64,000 nt of DNA from Dermacentor variabilis (Eukaryota > Arthropoda > Arachnida > Ixodida > Ixodidae): contig NC_134572.1 of assembly GCF_050947875.1 (NCBI RefSeq), positions 131,066,105 to 131,130,104 of the forward strand. The letters are read 5' to 3'. How positions within the stretch are numbered: the stretch's first letter is position 1; the number at the start of each line of letters is the position of its first letter. Below are positions 35,801-47,461 of this stretch, piece after piece. A program made the translations under genes and the position numbers. The notes under the pieces were generated by a model. The model had not been told where the DNA came from, did no database searches, and was given only the letters and a program-made list of their open reading frames with translations.

Positions 35801-38800
35801 TGGAACAGGTTGTGCAACGACTCGCATGCAGATGCATCTTTGGCAGAAATGAACCTTCCCATGTGTACAACCTTGTCGTGGGGCCCCGCGAAGTACCAGC
35901 AGAAAAGCACGTGTGGACACGATTCATGTTTTTTTTCTTTTAGCCACAAAAAGAGCGCAGGGTGTTGATAGTACAAGGGAGTCGCTAGTGACTGAGGTTA
36001 GTCATTCTTTATTATTATAGCAATTATATGGACATTCCAAGCGCATTTCTGCCATCGCCGTCGCCGTGATGTCCCATACAAAGTCCAAACACGATAACAT
36101 TGTCGCCACGCGCTCCGTACGCTATATGTGCGAATGAGAGCTTGCGAGGGTCAGCCCACTATCGCAGCTCAATTTCACAGCTCAATATCGCGCGCACGAG
36201 GGAGGAAGGCGGGACGGAAGCGCGCCGTCTTTTGCCGCGTGCGAGACACGGAGGAAGGCAAAGGAGGGAAGGCGGCGGGCGATCTTTTCCGGCGGCTGAA
36301 AGCGATCAGCGAGGTGGGCAAAGTGCTCCGAATGCAGGTGGCTTGGTATTCCCTGTGCTTTCGACGCGTTTAGTGCGCGTTGAAGCGAGAGGCAGCACGA
36401 AGGTCAATTCGCTCGCTGCTGCCGTGGCGATTTCGACCTCCAGCGTTTTGACAGCGAGTTTCCGCGATCATTGAGCGAGACGTGTTCATGTTTACCTGTG
36501 CGCGCGTGACACCGTGCTGGTTAGTTAAGTTAGTAAGGGAATGTTTACAAGTTTATATGGCCGATAAATCTACTATCCTCGCTTCGTATACTTGTCTACA
36601 AATTTGCTGTCGCAATAGATGCTTCGCTTTTCGGGCGAAAGTGCTTCTTTTTTTTAATGTGTCCGTAAAGCTACACAAATACAACGTTATAGTAGTGACA
36701 AGGAGAGGCGGTATACTGGAAGAATGGTGACCGCTTTGGTGTTTCATAGAGCTTCATTACCACCTCTCAGCGTGTATTCGGTAGACAAGGTCGCCTGCAT
36801 CGTGATTGGCGACGACGAAGCAGCAGGGTGCACTTTATCTCATCGGCAGCACTCGGCCAGTAACATGCATTTTCGGCGTCATCTGACGAGAGCCGAACTT
36901 GTTCACCGAACGCACGCTTGAGAGCAGCACGATACCACTGCGCAAGCGCTCCGTCCCGCGGCTTTTTTCATATTTCGCGGGCTTTCTTTGCAACTCGGAC
37001 AAAAGGACTACGTGAGACGTATCATAAAAGAAACAACTTGGTCGGCGGTTTCTGAAGGTGCTCTACAAGTCTGCTTATCATACTTGGGATCCTCAGCCAA
37101 TAATTAGGAAGTTGGGTGATTAAACTGAATTATTTTGGGAGTTATGGGAAAAACGAAAATTGTTCGAGTTACTATAGGCTATTTCGGATAGTATGCGGTC
37201 GGTTCAGTTCGCTACCGACGTGCTTTTCATTTTTAAATTCGTGGCAGAAGTTGGTCTGGGACACCCTGTATGTATGTATATTGAAACACCGCACAGTACG
37301 GGAAGCACGGTAAGCACCGTACTTTATATTTTTGATGACTACATCTTTTTATTCTATGCAGTACTACTTCTCATTCGCTAAATCGCTGATTCCTAAAGCT
37401 AAGACAGTGAATAAGAAAAAGTTTGGAACACCTTCTGTGCGTTAGGTGTTTACTATATATACATAAAACTCGTCGTCTTATATGAATATATATATATATA
37501 TATATATAGCAGCGCGAAGCTGAATAATCTTGCGTGTGAATCGTGAATAATAAAGCAATAGAGCTGCCGGAAAGCGACAAACATAAATACCACGATGATT
37601 ATCAGTGAGTGCTTGACAAAGCCAACTCAAATCAGAGAGCCAGAGGGGAGGTCGTACCTAGTCTTTCTCATTTCCCATTTGCTGGCTTTCTTTTTTCACA
37701 TATGTCAGCGGGCGCGCGCGTCCATTACCGCTGATGTCTTCCTCCACAACTGGGAACCGTGTACTCGCAACGAGGCAATTAGCACACGAGCACCTAATTA
37801 ATGACCAAAGCCGAAAAGAACTTACACGTGTTCTCCACCAGTGGGAGTCACAGACAAGGAAAACGCGCACGACATATAAAAGCATTTGTCAGATAGTCCG
37901 AATCCCAAGAGTCACCTTGTCTACGCCGCATGCCACAATCTCTGTCGCCCACTTTTCGCGTTCGCGTGTGCTCTGGACAAGGGAATGCAGTGGAATGCGC
38001 AGTTCAAACAGGGCGATGGAAATACTGTGATGAGATTCCGAGAACAGCAGTTGCTGTCTTGTCCTCGCGAAAAATAATATTACTAGTAGGAGCGCACGGG
38101 AGCCGCCATACTGTAGCCGTCACGGTGTGATCGCCCTCCTTCAATTCCCCTCATGGTGGTCGTGGTTATTTAATATGCTTCATTGTCTTTGTCGCAGTCC
38201 TCATTGTTCTAGCCATCGTCATCAGGTAAGGTACTGCGGTTGTGCTTGTATACTCACGCTATTCGTCGCGATTCTATCGTAATTTTCGATCGGTCAATGT
38301 ATTGTTCAATACATATTTCTTATTCAACGTTCAATATGCGCTACCCACATAATAGGCAACTGTTCGAAAGAACAGACTGCTAATAAGCGCTTGCTTTGAA
38401 CATGCTGCGTGTAACCATAATCGGAATCCTAATTGTGCTTAGATATGAAAGCGTAATACATAGATGAGCGAATAGAAGGAGCTTCCAGAGCACAAGGCTG
38501 TGAAAGGGCCCGCTCTCGGACAGCACAAAAAGCAAATCGAGAATTGAACGTGGAATATGAAAAAGACTAATGCCTAATAATAATAAATTACACAAAATGA
38601 CACCAATATCAAAAGAATACTAAGACAACGTATCACAGATTTCTCTACTGAGGATTATTAATATATTGTACAAACATTAATGGTTAATATGAGCAACTTT
38701 AGTGAGGTTGCAGCGCAGCCAAGCTAACGATCTAGGAGTTGCATTTTGTCAGAACAAATATGGCATATAAAGCGTTTAGTGTAAGAAAATTTAATTTAAT

Positions 38801-40179
38801 AGAAAGAAAACGCTAGGTGTTAAAAAATTTGGAAAGTGGTGAAGATTGTATATAACAAGTCGAGAAATGATTGGGAAGTGATATCCCCGAAATGTGGTCA
38901 ACATAGGACATTCATTTCCTATTCTAGGTAAACAAAACTTTCGATTTACTTTTGCACACCAGCTCATGCAGTAGGCAGTTCCAGCCAAAACTGAAGGTAA
39001 GAAATACCCGTAGTCTTTGCTTCTTACAGATTAATAGTGAAACATTTACCGTTTTCAAGCGTAAAAGCAAGCTGAACGATAACTTAGGCATGGAGATGTT
39101 ACTCGCTTTCAATATACAAATCCTCATTTATTCATTGTAACTTCAATGCACAGGTTGGTTATCTTTATGTTTTCCTGAATTTTTAAGAATCACCTGTTGC
39201 AGATAACCCAATTGCAGTCAATAAGCTGTATTATTCGGAAAAGCCGACGATACTCGTGTGAGAAATCGAAACACAGTAAACTAAACAGAAAATACTAATT
39301 AACTTCTTCATTAACTAATATATGGAGCATATTCCAACTTATACATTGTAGCCGGTGAACTTACAAAGTGAATCCCTTTGGAATGAAATTCCAGGGTGAC
39401 ACAAGTTTGGAGATATGCGCCATAATGCTCACCGTAAAAATTCACTAGTGTTCCACTAATATTTTTACCAAAACGCTCTTTTATACATTTGACCACAAAA
39501 GTAAATAGAACGTCCATCTATTTTGTCTCACACTTCGGGAAATAATATCTAGAAACTGGTGTCATGCTGGAGATTTAATGCAAGTAGATACGTCTGGCAG
39601 ACTCACCCGCTGCAAACTGTAAATTCCAATAAATAATTAATTAAGGAGTTCATTAGTAAGTCTAACTAAATGAACATTTGTTTCAGTTTCTCGTGCAAAT
39701 AATGTCCACCTTGGATCCATCTAGCATATCTAGATCAATCCGCTAACGTCCTTCGAGGGATACAGTTTTTATTTACTTTTGTTCGCGCAGGTTTAGCCTT
39801 CTTTTCTTTTGGCTATTGTACATTAAGGAGCAGATGAGACACGCAAACGCTTCTCCGATAAATTTGATTATTGGTGTTCCTCAGGTATTATCGCGTAGGC
39901 TCCTCTCGGTAACATTCACAATCTACTGCTCACAAATTTACATTGGCTTCCCGTTACGTGTTTGCCAAAAAGTCGCATCTTTGGTCCTGTTTGCACACTT
40001 GTCGACTCTCTCTTTGAATACCACTGTTTAAACTCTGAAGAATGAGCTTCGTGACTTGGCTTCGTGATCATGGCTCAGCCTCAGCAGCCTAGACTAGAGC
40101 CTGCTGCGAAGATATATACTGTGAAGCGCGCATGTACGCTTTGCTTTGAAACAGTGTATCGTTCAGCTCTCATCAACAT
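32806..40179. other. Long stretch without recognisable genes
   Basis: AT-rich DNA without supported genes. A GC-rich, purine-biased segment at about 36160-36520 stands out in composition (AGGGAGGAAGGCGGGACGGA-like) and may be a dispersed repeat or the 5' region of one. A small (TA)n tract lies at about 37486-37508. Two to four kb on either side I see nothing further. Confidence 0.4.
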
Positions 40180-40335
40180 CAACTCCACCATATACCACCC
40201 TACTTCCTCTTCAGGTTCAATCTCCGTTGCCGCCCCAAACCCCTTTCCTAGCGTGGAGTTGCAGCACAAATTAACTTCATCCAGGCCGACGTCTTCAACT
40301 TTCTGCGATTAAAGTTATCTCTGTCCCTTCAAACA
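40180..40335 (+). mobile_element. Probable LINE 3' UTR fragment
   Basis: The segment ends with TAGCGTGGAGTTGCAGCACA, a pyrimidine-rich stretch, and ATTAAAGTTATCTCTGTCCC. This resembles the terminal part of a non-LTR element (a polyadenylation-like motif followed by a simple tail). No coding part could be joined to it, so the assignment is tentative. Confidence 0.35.
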
Positions 40336-40837
40336 ATTATTACTTGGCACATATGCATACAAAGAGCTGCGTGAACTGCGTGTTGAAAGAGCGTTTATAT
40401 TTAGAGTCGCTCTGGCGTTGCAAACGCAAACGTGTGCGATATCCGTCTAGTCACGTTACCTGCATTTAACCTCTTTTTTGGGGGGGTGGGAAACAAATCG
40501 CTCGCCGCGACCCACCATCCTGGAAACAATTGCTGTCTGACAAAACAACGGCTTCCTATCGCTGTGATTTCTTTCAGCCGCATATAGATGCACAAAACTG
40601 TACATGTACCGTCAAGTGAAAAAAAATATTTTGCAGCATTGAATCTGCAAGACAACTTATTTTTGCCGCCTATCATAGGCTATCAGTAAGACAAAAAGTA
40701 GGCTAACTAGAAGAAGTGCCCTTAATGCACCCGAGTTTTACCCTTTTTTTCTGCCTTAATGGTTTAGCTACGTTTTCGTTGTAGACTTGGCACGTTTCTG
40801 CGTCTCTCGTACGCGGCTGAGTGTTTTGCAAAAAACG

Positions 40838-40895
40838 GTAGCCTCGATTAAAGTAGCCTCGATTAAGGTAGCCTCGATTAGGGTAGCCTCGACCG
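40838..40895. repeat. Short tandem repeat, 15-bp unit, four copies
   Basis: Four head-to-tail copies of GTAGCCTCGATTAAG, the last two with single changes. No function is apparent. Confidence 0.9.
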
Positions 40896-41016
40896 TGCCT
40901 TGGGACAGCCTACTTTGATATATCCTAACACCCACCACCCCACCCATTACTCAGCAGTTCCTTAATAAACAGAACAAAAAGAGCAGCAACGTATTGATTC
41001 AAGAAGTGAATGAATA

Positions 41017-41251
41017 TACCCGCCGTGGTTGCTCAGTGGCTATGGTGTTGGGCTGCTGAGCACGAGGTCGCGGGATCGAATCCCGGCCACGGCGGCCGCA
41101 TTTCGATGGGGGCGAAATGCGAAAACACCCGTGTGCTTAGATTTAGGTGCACGTTGAAGAACCCCAGGTGGTCGAAATTTCCGGAGTCCTCCACTACGGC
41201 GTGCCTCATAATCAGAAAGTGGTTTTGGCACGTAAAACCCCAAATATTATT
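41017..41251 (+). mobile_element. Ruka-type SINE, full length with 13-bp target duplication
   Basis: This is the best copy of the family. The tRNA-like head has an intact A box (TTGCTCAGTGG, about 41029-41039) and B box (GATCGAATCC, about 41074-41083), the internal RNA polymerase III promoter. The body has a GGGGGCGAAATGCG block, an AGGTGCACGTTGAAGAACCC block and ends near GGTTTTGGCACGTAAAACCC. A perfect 13-bp direct repeat, AAGTGAATGAATA, flanks it (41004-41016 and 41252-41264), consistent with LINE-machinery insertion. Open frames across it are not genes. Confidence 0.95.
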
Positions 41252-41264
41252 AAGTGAATGAATA

Positions 41265-44200
41265 CGTGTGCACTTTCCCTTGCTACTACTAACTACCGCT
41301 TAAAAAAAGTTTAGTTGATTCACGAACGCACGTAAGAACTGGCCTATTGCGAGAATTCAATGCACCGAAAACATCCTGTCTTCTATAAATAATCCTAAAT
41401 GACGGTGCCTGCACTCCCAAAAATTATTGCACTAAAATTGTTCCTAAAGTAAGTTTTCTGACATCCTGGGGCAGGATACAAAGTAGTGAAGGAGCAAGCC
41501 CAATGGCACACATCTCATGCGAACGAAAAGATCTGTGATTTCGGCTTCTGCTGTTTTCTATTTCGAAAGTAGCCAGTGCTTGTTCGTGTTCACCATTTAT
41601 TATTATCTTGTGTTTAGCACTTCATTTAGATTCCAACTTACAAGATTTCCAATTTTATTTAGCAGAATTTCTTAACCTTGATAGTTTAGCCAATACAACA
41701 TAGCTCTATCTGCAGCATATGAAGTCAAGAAAGCAACAAACTATCCCTTCTGTCGACCTTCTCAATCACGCGAGAAAGAATGAATCACACGGCCTGATAT
41801 TGAATTTTTAAAAATGATGACTCGCCTTCCCGGCTCTGGGAAAGCGGACATGCAGCGAATCTGTTGAAAACCACCACTACAACTGCTGAAGGAAGTATGC
41901 AATAATTATTGCTTTAAAGTAATGGTAGTAATGCTCATATCGAGTAATGCTAGTGATGGGAGTAATGGTAATTTTGACAGCACGCCGTCTCTGATCGTAT
42001 TGCCGTTTCTTTTTTCCCTTTGCTGCTCTTCGTATTCACGCTGCTTCTCCGGAGTCCAAACTATGCGTTGCCTACCCATAGCGGTGCTGCAGCAACAATG
42101 AGATCAGTTGCTAGACTCGTTCTTTCATATACGAAAGGCTAGTGACGTCACTCCCACGTCGCACGCTGTCGTAGCTGCGGCAGCTTGCGCGACAGTAATC
42201 TTTACAGGGAAACGTGTGCGGGTAGCGGTACGTGCTGCGTCTTGCTAGCAAGAGCTCCTTATCACCAATTATCTGATTCCGATGCTTCTTTTGAGCTTGG
42301 TCTTTGTTGAAACGAACGTTGTGCTGCATTTTGTATGCATGATTCAAAGAATGTATGCATTTCCGCTTCAGTTTGCTTGAAGCCTGCTTCACGTCCACAG
42401 CGGGGCGGCCCAGTATTGCATTACCTGCGGGATCGGTTTGCATTTTTGCCCATGGACGCGGACATCAAAAAGTCTAGTTGGCAGCTTATACATGGAGAGT
42501 TAGTGGGGCTTAGCCCTTAAGAAACAGACACGTAAATACACGATGAACGGCTAGAAGATAAAGCATTCTGCTAATCGAGTTATCAAGAAACCTGGTTGGG
42601 TGAGCTTGCAAGCCAACCTTTGATCCCTTGAATGTAATCAAGGGCCAATATTTTTGCGCACCCTTACACACCTCGTATACCAAATACAAGAATGGTTTTG
42701 CGTTATCTGCACATGAAGTGACAGCGATTTCAAGGTCCTGCTTTGAGTATGCTGCAGTAGTATAGGTAGTACTTGAATAGCAATAGGTGAACGCTGTAGT
42801 AGGACACAACAGTAAAACAGGAGTGGAGCTTTGTCTCAGATCACACAGATGACGCGAGTTGAAGGCAAATCCCAGTTCCGGGTTTCGTTTCCGTTTTTTC
42901 TTATATATGTGGCTTCTTAATAAGCTTGCCTCATTTATCTTAACCACCACTTAGGTTTAGTCGCTTAATACGCCTTTGTATGAGTCTTGTACGACCGCCA
43001 CTCGAGTCTTCTTAGCCTGATCACCGAAGAATTGAAAAAAAAATAAGTGGTACCTTTGGTATTCCCAGCAACACAGTGCATGGCCGTCATTGAGTGTCGG
43101 AAAACGTGCAGCGCCGGAAGGAACAAGGCAAGAAAACGTAAGTGTCATGTGAGAACGCGAAAGACCGCCATTTCAAGTGTCGCCATGCCCGAGCAGACTT
43201 GCACAGCAAACAAGCAAGACTGGAGTTCAGCTCGAGCGTTAATGGTGGCATTATTGCAATCAAAGTAGAGCGGCTGTTTACACTGCGCTAATGAACCCAT
43301 TAGGTCGACTTTGAACTGCCTAACGTGCCCACTAAGCAAGATCATTAAACAAGGCGGCACACGCCCATAACGTTTTTCCGCACCTTCAGTGCTTACTTGC
43401 CACGCCCTACGTGAGTGAGGACCACTCGATGGCGGGCTGCATGAGTAACTCTACAGCATTGTTGACGAGATATCTCACTCTTTATTTTTTTATGTTTGTC
43501 TGCTCTGAAAGCAATCATAGTGCTTCATTAGTAATTAGAGAGACGTAAAAAATCCTTTACCCCTCCCCCCCCCCTGTTTCCTAATTTGTTCTTCTTTTTA
43601 GTGTAAGTAGACGCCACACGGCCTGGAGAGCACGCGTCCAAAGTGCGCACACATTTTACTGGTGCCATTATCAAGTGAATAACTCACGTGCTGTCATGTA
43701 GCTGCCCTCTATCCAGTCGAGACTTGTTTCCCTATATTCTGTCATTTATGCAATGGGGAATAGCTAGAGATCACGCACTTATGAGTCAGGTAGGCCAATT
43801 ACCTGCTTAGTCGAAATACATCGTTTTCCTTATACACCAATCACGTCTAACTCTTTAGTGTCAGTGGAATGCCGGTAAGTTTTCGCGTTTTGGTACTGCC
43901 ATGTCACTGACGTCATATAGTAATGTCAGGGCCATAAGACAGAATTTGTAATTATCTGTGTCATTTTTTTCCTTCCTGCATAACTAAAAACAAACTGTTG
44001 CCTTTGTTTTCTAATACCCCCCCCCCCCCCCCGAAGGAAAAGAAAGGATACGATGCTCGAAGTGCTTCACCTTCGAAAAAAGTCGGCACTGAAATGTTTA
44101 CGGGAAACATATCTTGTGGTGATACTTCTGTATTACAAAAAAAAAAAAACATGTAACGGGGCAGTATTAATCGTCCGTATGGGAGCCATGCCTCTTCTAT

Positions 44201-44839
44201 TTCTTTTCAACGTATACGTGAACATTATTATCTACATTTCAGTGTACTTATTCCGGATGCTGCATTTATCGTGCGTGTCATTGTAGTGCCGAGGGCGCTG
44301 TATCATTATTTGTTCTTGTCTTTCTGCCATCGATTACCCGTGTCATAGAATTTAGTAGCAAACCAGATTGTTTTTTCTGGTTGACCACACTGCATTTCCT
44401 CGTTTCTATCATCTATCTCTATTTGCTTGACTGGCAAATACGGCTACAATAATTAGCGCAGAGTATCTTGAGAGCCTTTGGTTTCAACATTGCTTTGACA
44501 GCGTAAAGGTCTAGCGCCTCCTCGCAATAAGCAGCGTCATGACCTGTGTGCACTGCAAGCACGCCACTTTCATCATTTGAGGATCTTCATCGGTTTCACC
44601 TATATTAAGAAAGACCTGTTGATAGCGCCAACATTGCATGCAAATGGTCTTCTCAATAATTTTTGCTGTAGATATTCTGTAGACCGGGAATTCCCTAAAA
44701 AGGACAACTGAACGGACCACGACGCAGCGACCTCGGTAGCATCACAGCTACAAGCACACAGCTAGTGGCCCTAACGATTAGACAATTAGACAACTTGGCC
44801 ACTGCATCGGCGTAGAAGGCGCGACGACAAAATCATGAC
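41265..44839. other. No recognisable gene; one 78-bp-family repeat unit and a poly-C run
   Basis: Mostly AT-rich. At about 42377-42445 the minus strand carries one unit of the repeat arrayed at 53066, readable as ILGRPAVDVKQA. A run of 16 C lies at 44017-44032. No other feature is supported. Confidence 0.45.
42377..42445 (-). repeat. Isolated unit of the 78-bp coding-phase repeat
   Basis: The minus strand reads D-P-A-G-N-A-I-L-G-R-P-A-V-D-V-K-Q-A. This aligns with the 26-residue unit at 53066-53480 (DPEDRAIPGRPAAE) and with 57690-57800 (DPEDNALLGRPTVDV). It is a single copy 10.6 kb from the array and on the opposite strand. Confidence 0.65.
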
Positions 44840-45133
44840 GAGAGTCAGATCACGAAGACGGAATGACGACTATGGGACAATGACAACGGGGCTTACACAA
44901 TTCGCAAGTTGCGACATAATGAGGCACAGAATGGTAGAGACCCGGCCAGAACAACCAGCGTCTTACGCGCTCGTATGTGCGCAAAACTTGAAGGTGTCCC
45001 ATCTCGGTGCATCGTGAAGTTCTTCGGGAACGATGGATCACAGATGACGAGGAAGAACAAGGAGCAACTCGGGGCCGTCTGGGTTGATAGTGCGGTGGTA
45101 GAGGATGCCGTCGTACAGCGCGAACACAATGGA

Positions 45134-46345
45134 CTATAAGGATTCGTCGCGTTGTTGTTCAGAGCGCACGTCGATCATGTCAGTCAAAGCCATCACACAT
45201 GTTACCGGATCATGTGCAGCAGGATTAGGAGGATCCATGGGGTCGCGAGAGAGGCAGTCTGCGTCCTTGCGCAGACGTCCTGACTTGCACTTCACAATAA
45301 ATGAAAATTCTGCGAGCCCCAAAGCCCAGCGACCGAGCCTTCCTGTCGGGTCCCGGAGGGAACACAGCCAGCAGAGGTTACGATGGTCTGTAGCGACCGA
45401 AAATGAGCGGGCGTACAAATATGGCCGGAACATGCCGACAAACCCAAAGGCAGGCATTTAATTCATCATCACTACCAAGAGCTACTGCACATTGGAACAA
45501 TCCCCGGATAACATTGCATCCATCTCGCATCCATCCACGTAGGGTTCCGTCCTTTTTCTTCACCAAGACAACAGGGTATGCCCAGTGGCTTTTAGATGGC
45601 TGGATGATGTCGTCGGGCAGCATTTCGGTGACTAGTTGTCTTATAGCTTCACGTTCTCGCGTCGACACTCGGTAATGGCTATGGCTTAGTGGTCTAGTGC
45701 ACTATTCTGTTGTTATGCGATGGTTTGCGACTGGTGTTTGTCGAATCCTCAATGACGTCGAAAAGCAGTCTTTGTATTTTCGAAGCAGACTTCTGAGCTG
45801 TTGCTGCTTAATCATGGGGAGACTTGGCTTTGTGTCAACGTCTGGTTCGGGAACATTGGTCATCGGTGTAGATGCGGCAGAATCCGAGAGGACAAACGCA
45901 CGGCTGGTTTCCACAATTTCCTCAATGTACGCGATTGCCGTGCCCTTGTTGATGTGCTTTAAGCCTTGGCTGAAGTTGGCTAGCATCACTTCCGCTTTCC
46001 CTCCATGCAGTCGCGCGATCCGTCTTGCGACGCAAATTTTACCGTCGAGCAATAGACGTTGGTCGCTCCCGATGACGCCTTTTACGTCTGCGGGTGTTTC
46101 GGTACCGACGGAAATAACAACGCTGGAGCGAGGTGGGATGCTCACTTGATCTTCAGGCACACTAAAAGCATAGTGACTATGACAGCTCTCAGGCGGTATC
46201 GCTTTTATCTTCCGACAGCGTTACCGACTTCGACTTCAGGTCGATGATTGCACCGTGTTGGTTCAGGAAGTCCATGCCGAGAATTACGTCGAGATCGTCT
46301 TTTCGGCGTCTTCGTCGGCGGCCGAGGATATGTGTCAGTTCAATA
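45134..46345 (-). pseudogene. Gypsy protease end, pol N-terminus, RT start and RNase H end
   Basis: VILGMDFLNQHGAIIDLK (about 46300-46240) is the C-terminal part of a gypsy aspartic protease; the D-T/S-G active site itself is lost in a frame-broken stretch. At 46160-45702 lies the protease-RT linker (VSIPPRSSVVISVGTE, then a QQQLRSLLRKYKDCFS block). RT starts at 45668 with REREAIRQLVTEML, DDIIQPS and VVLVKKKDGTLR, then is deleted. RNase H resumes with SVATDHRNLCWL and LGRWALGLAEFSFIVKCKSG, and DADCLSRDP closes it. An H2C2 remnant (HIRARK and a distal Cys) extends to 44890. Confidence 0.8.
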
Positions 46346-46377
46346 AACAGAAACCGCCCCTCCATAGGTTGCTGCTC

Positions 46378-47430
46378 TTAGTTTCCCGGATATAGGCTCG
46401 CAGACCGACCCCGGGCTGGGCCAGCGAATGGTCGGTGTTGCAGCAACAGGTAGCGGCCTAGTGATGGCGAACGAGACGGTCGTCGAGAGATCCACTGAGT
46501 GCGGGCGAGATAGTCGGTAATATCGCGAGGTCGTTCGGCAAGCTGTAGTAGCGGAGCGTTAACGGCATACCCTCGCAGTCCCATCTCCCGGTATTGGCAT
46601 TGGCGGTAGACGCGACTCGCTTCTCCGCAGTGGTAGCAGAGCGGGCGGTTGTTAGGAGCACGCCAAACGTCTGTCTTCCTTGGCTAGTTTTGCTGGACGA
46701 CGGGTGCGCATGCTGGCGGCTGTGGTGGCGGAGGGTGCAACTGCGTCGTTACAGCGCCTTGGCGCGGGCACGGAGAGTTACTTTAACGGCGGGCGACGGC
46801 GACGTAGGTCATCGCTTCAGGCTTGACCTGTGGCAATTCCGGCTGCCCTTCGGGAAGTTCCAGTGACCGCTGCATTTCTTCTCTCACGACGTCAGCGATC
46901 GAGGCAACCTGATGCTGGGATCTTGATAACACCTCTGAAGTTCCTCTCGCATGACCACCCTGATGGTCTCGCATAGGTCGTCGGTGTCCAATGATTGAAC
47001 TTCGGCGTAGTTTGCTGGGCCTGCGCAGCGGTTGAATTGCCGGTTCCGCATTTATAGAGTTTTCTTGATGCTGGTGGCCTCGCGAAGAAACTCTTCCATG
47101 GTCTTCGGCGGATTGCGTATCATTCCGGCGAAAAGTTTTTGCCTGACACAACGCATGACGAAGTTTCTTTTCCTCGGACATTCAGGGGTCGGCGTGGCGG
47201 AACAAGCGCGCCATCTCCTCGGCGAAGACCGCTATTTTCTCGTTGGGTGGTTGTACTCGAGTTTCTAGCATAGATTCGGCGCTTTCCTTGCGCGCAAGGG
47301 TCGTAAAATCAGCAGGAATCTGCTACGGAACCGGTCCCACGTTGGCAGGGTCGACTCCAGGTTCTCAAACCACGTTCTTGCAGCGTCTTCTAAGGCGAAG
47401 TATACATGCCGCAACTTGTCGTCGACCTAT
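46378..47430 (-). pseudogene. Gypsy gag with CCHC knuckle (frame-broken)
   Basis: Gag forms the particle and binds the RNA. At 47430-47300 the frame shows VDDKLRHVYFALEDAARTWF, the capsid block in which W and F are conserved among tick gypsy gags. Frame breaks follow near 47280. At 47181-46784 a polar region with VREEMQRSLELPEGQPELPQ follows. At about 46645-46595 a CYHCGE knuckle is seen with its last Cys 10 residues on. Next comes YREMGLRGYAVNAPLLQLAE and a basic SRRPSRSPSLGRY tail ending at 46378. The knuckle's middle His is changed. The copy is not functional. Confidence 0.75.
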
Positions 47431-47461
47431 AGTAGCTGCTTGGACTTAACTTTGGTGTCGC

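Larger units (their letters stand above)
44840..47440 (-). mobile_element. Ty3/gypsy element: gag, protease and partial pol
   Basis: Minus-strand order is correct for Ty3/gypsy. A capsid-like part of gag lies at 47430-46790 (ALEDAARTWFENLE, then a decayed middle). A zinc knuckle and an Arg/Ser-Pro-rich tail lie at 46660-46380, then the protease C-terminus, the pol N-terminal region, the RT start, the RNase H end and the H2C2 finger. About 250 codons of RT, including its catalytic centre, are deleted near 45470-45520. Integrase is missing. No LTRs were identified. The right end meets the next LINE directly at about 47440-47462, suggesting nested or abutting insertion. Confidence 0.85.

Noticed and set aside
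36100..36474. Arg-rich open frame in a GC-rich segment
   Set aside because: Composition-driven; no start context, splice signals or domain. The segment is more likely a dispersed repeat.
39816..40031. G-V-P-Q motif suggesting another LINE RT
   Set aside because: No other RT block lies in order on either side; four residues are within chance.
41010..41261. Open frames across Ruka-type SINEs (also 51040-51312, 28282-28581, 60033-60407)
   Set aside because: The same peptide-like readings recur wherever the SINE inserts; they reflect the repeat, not genes.
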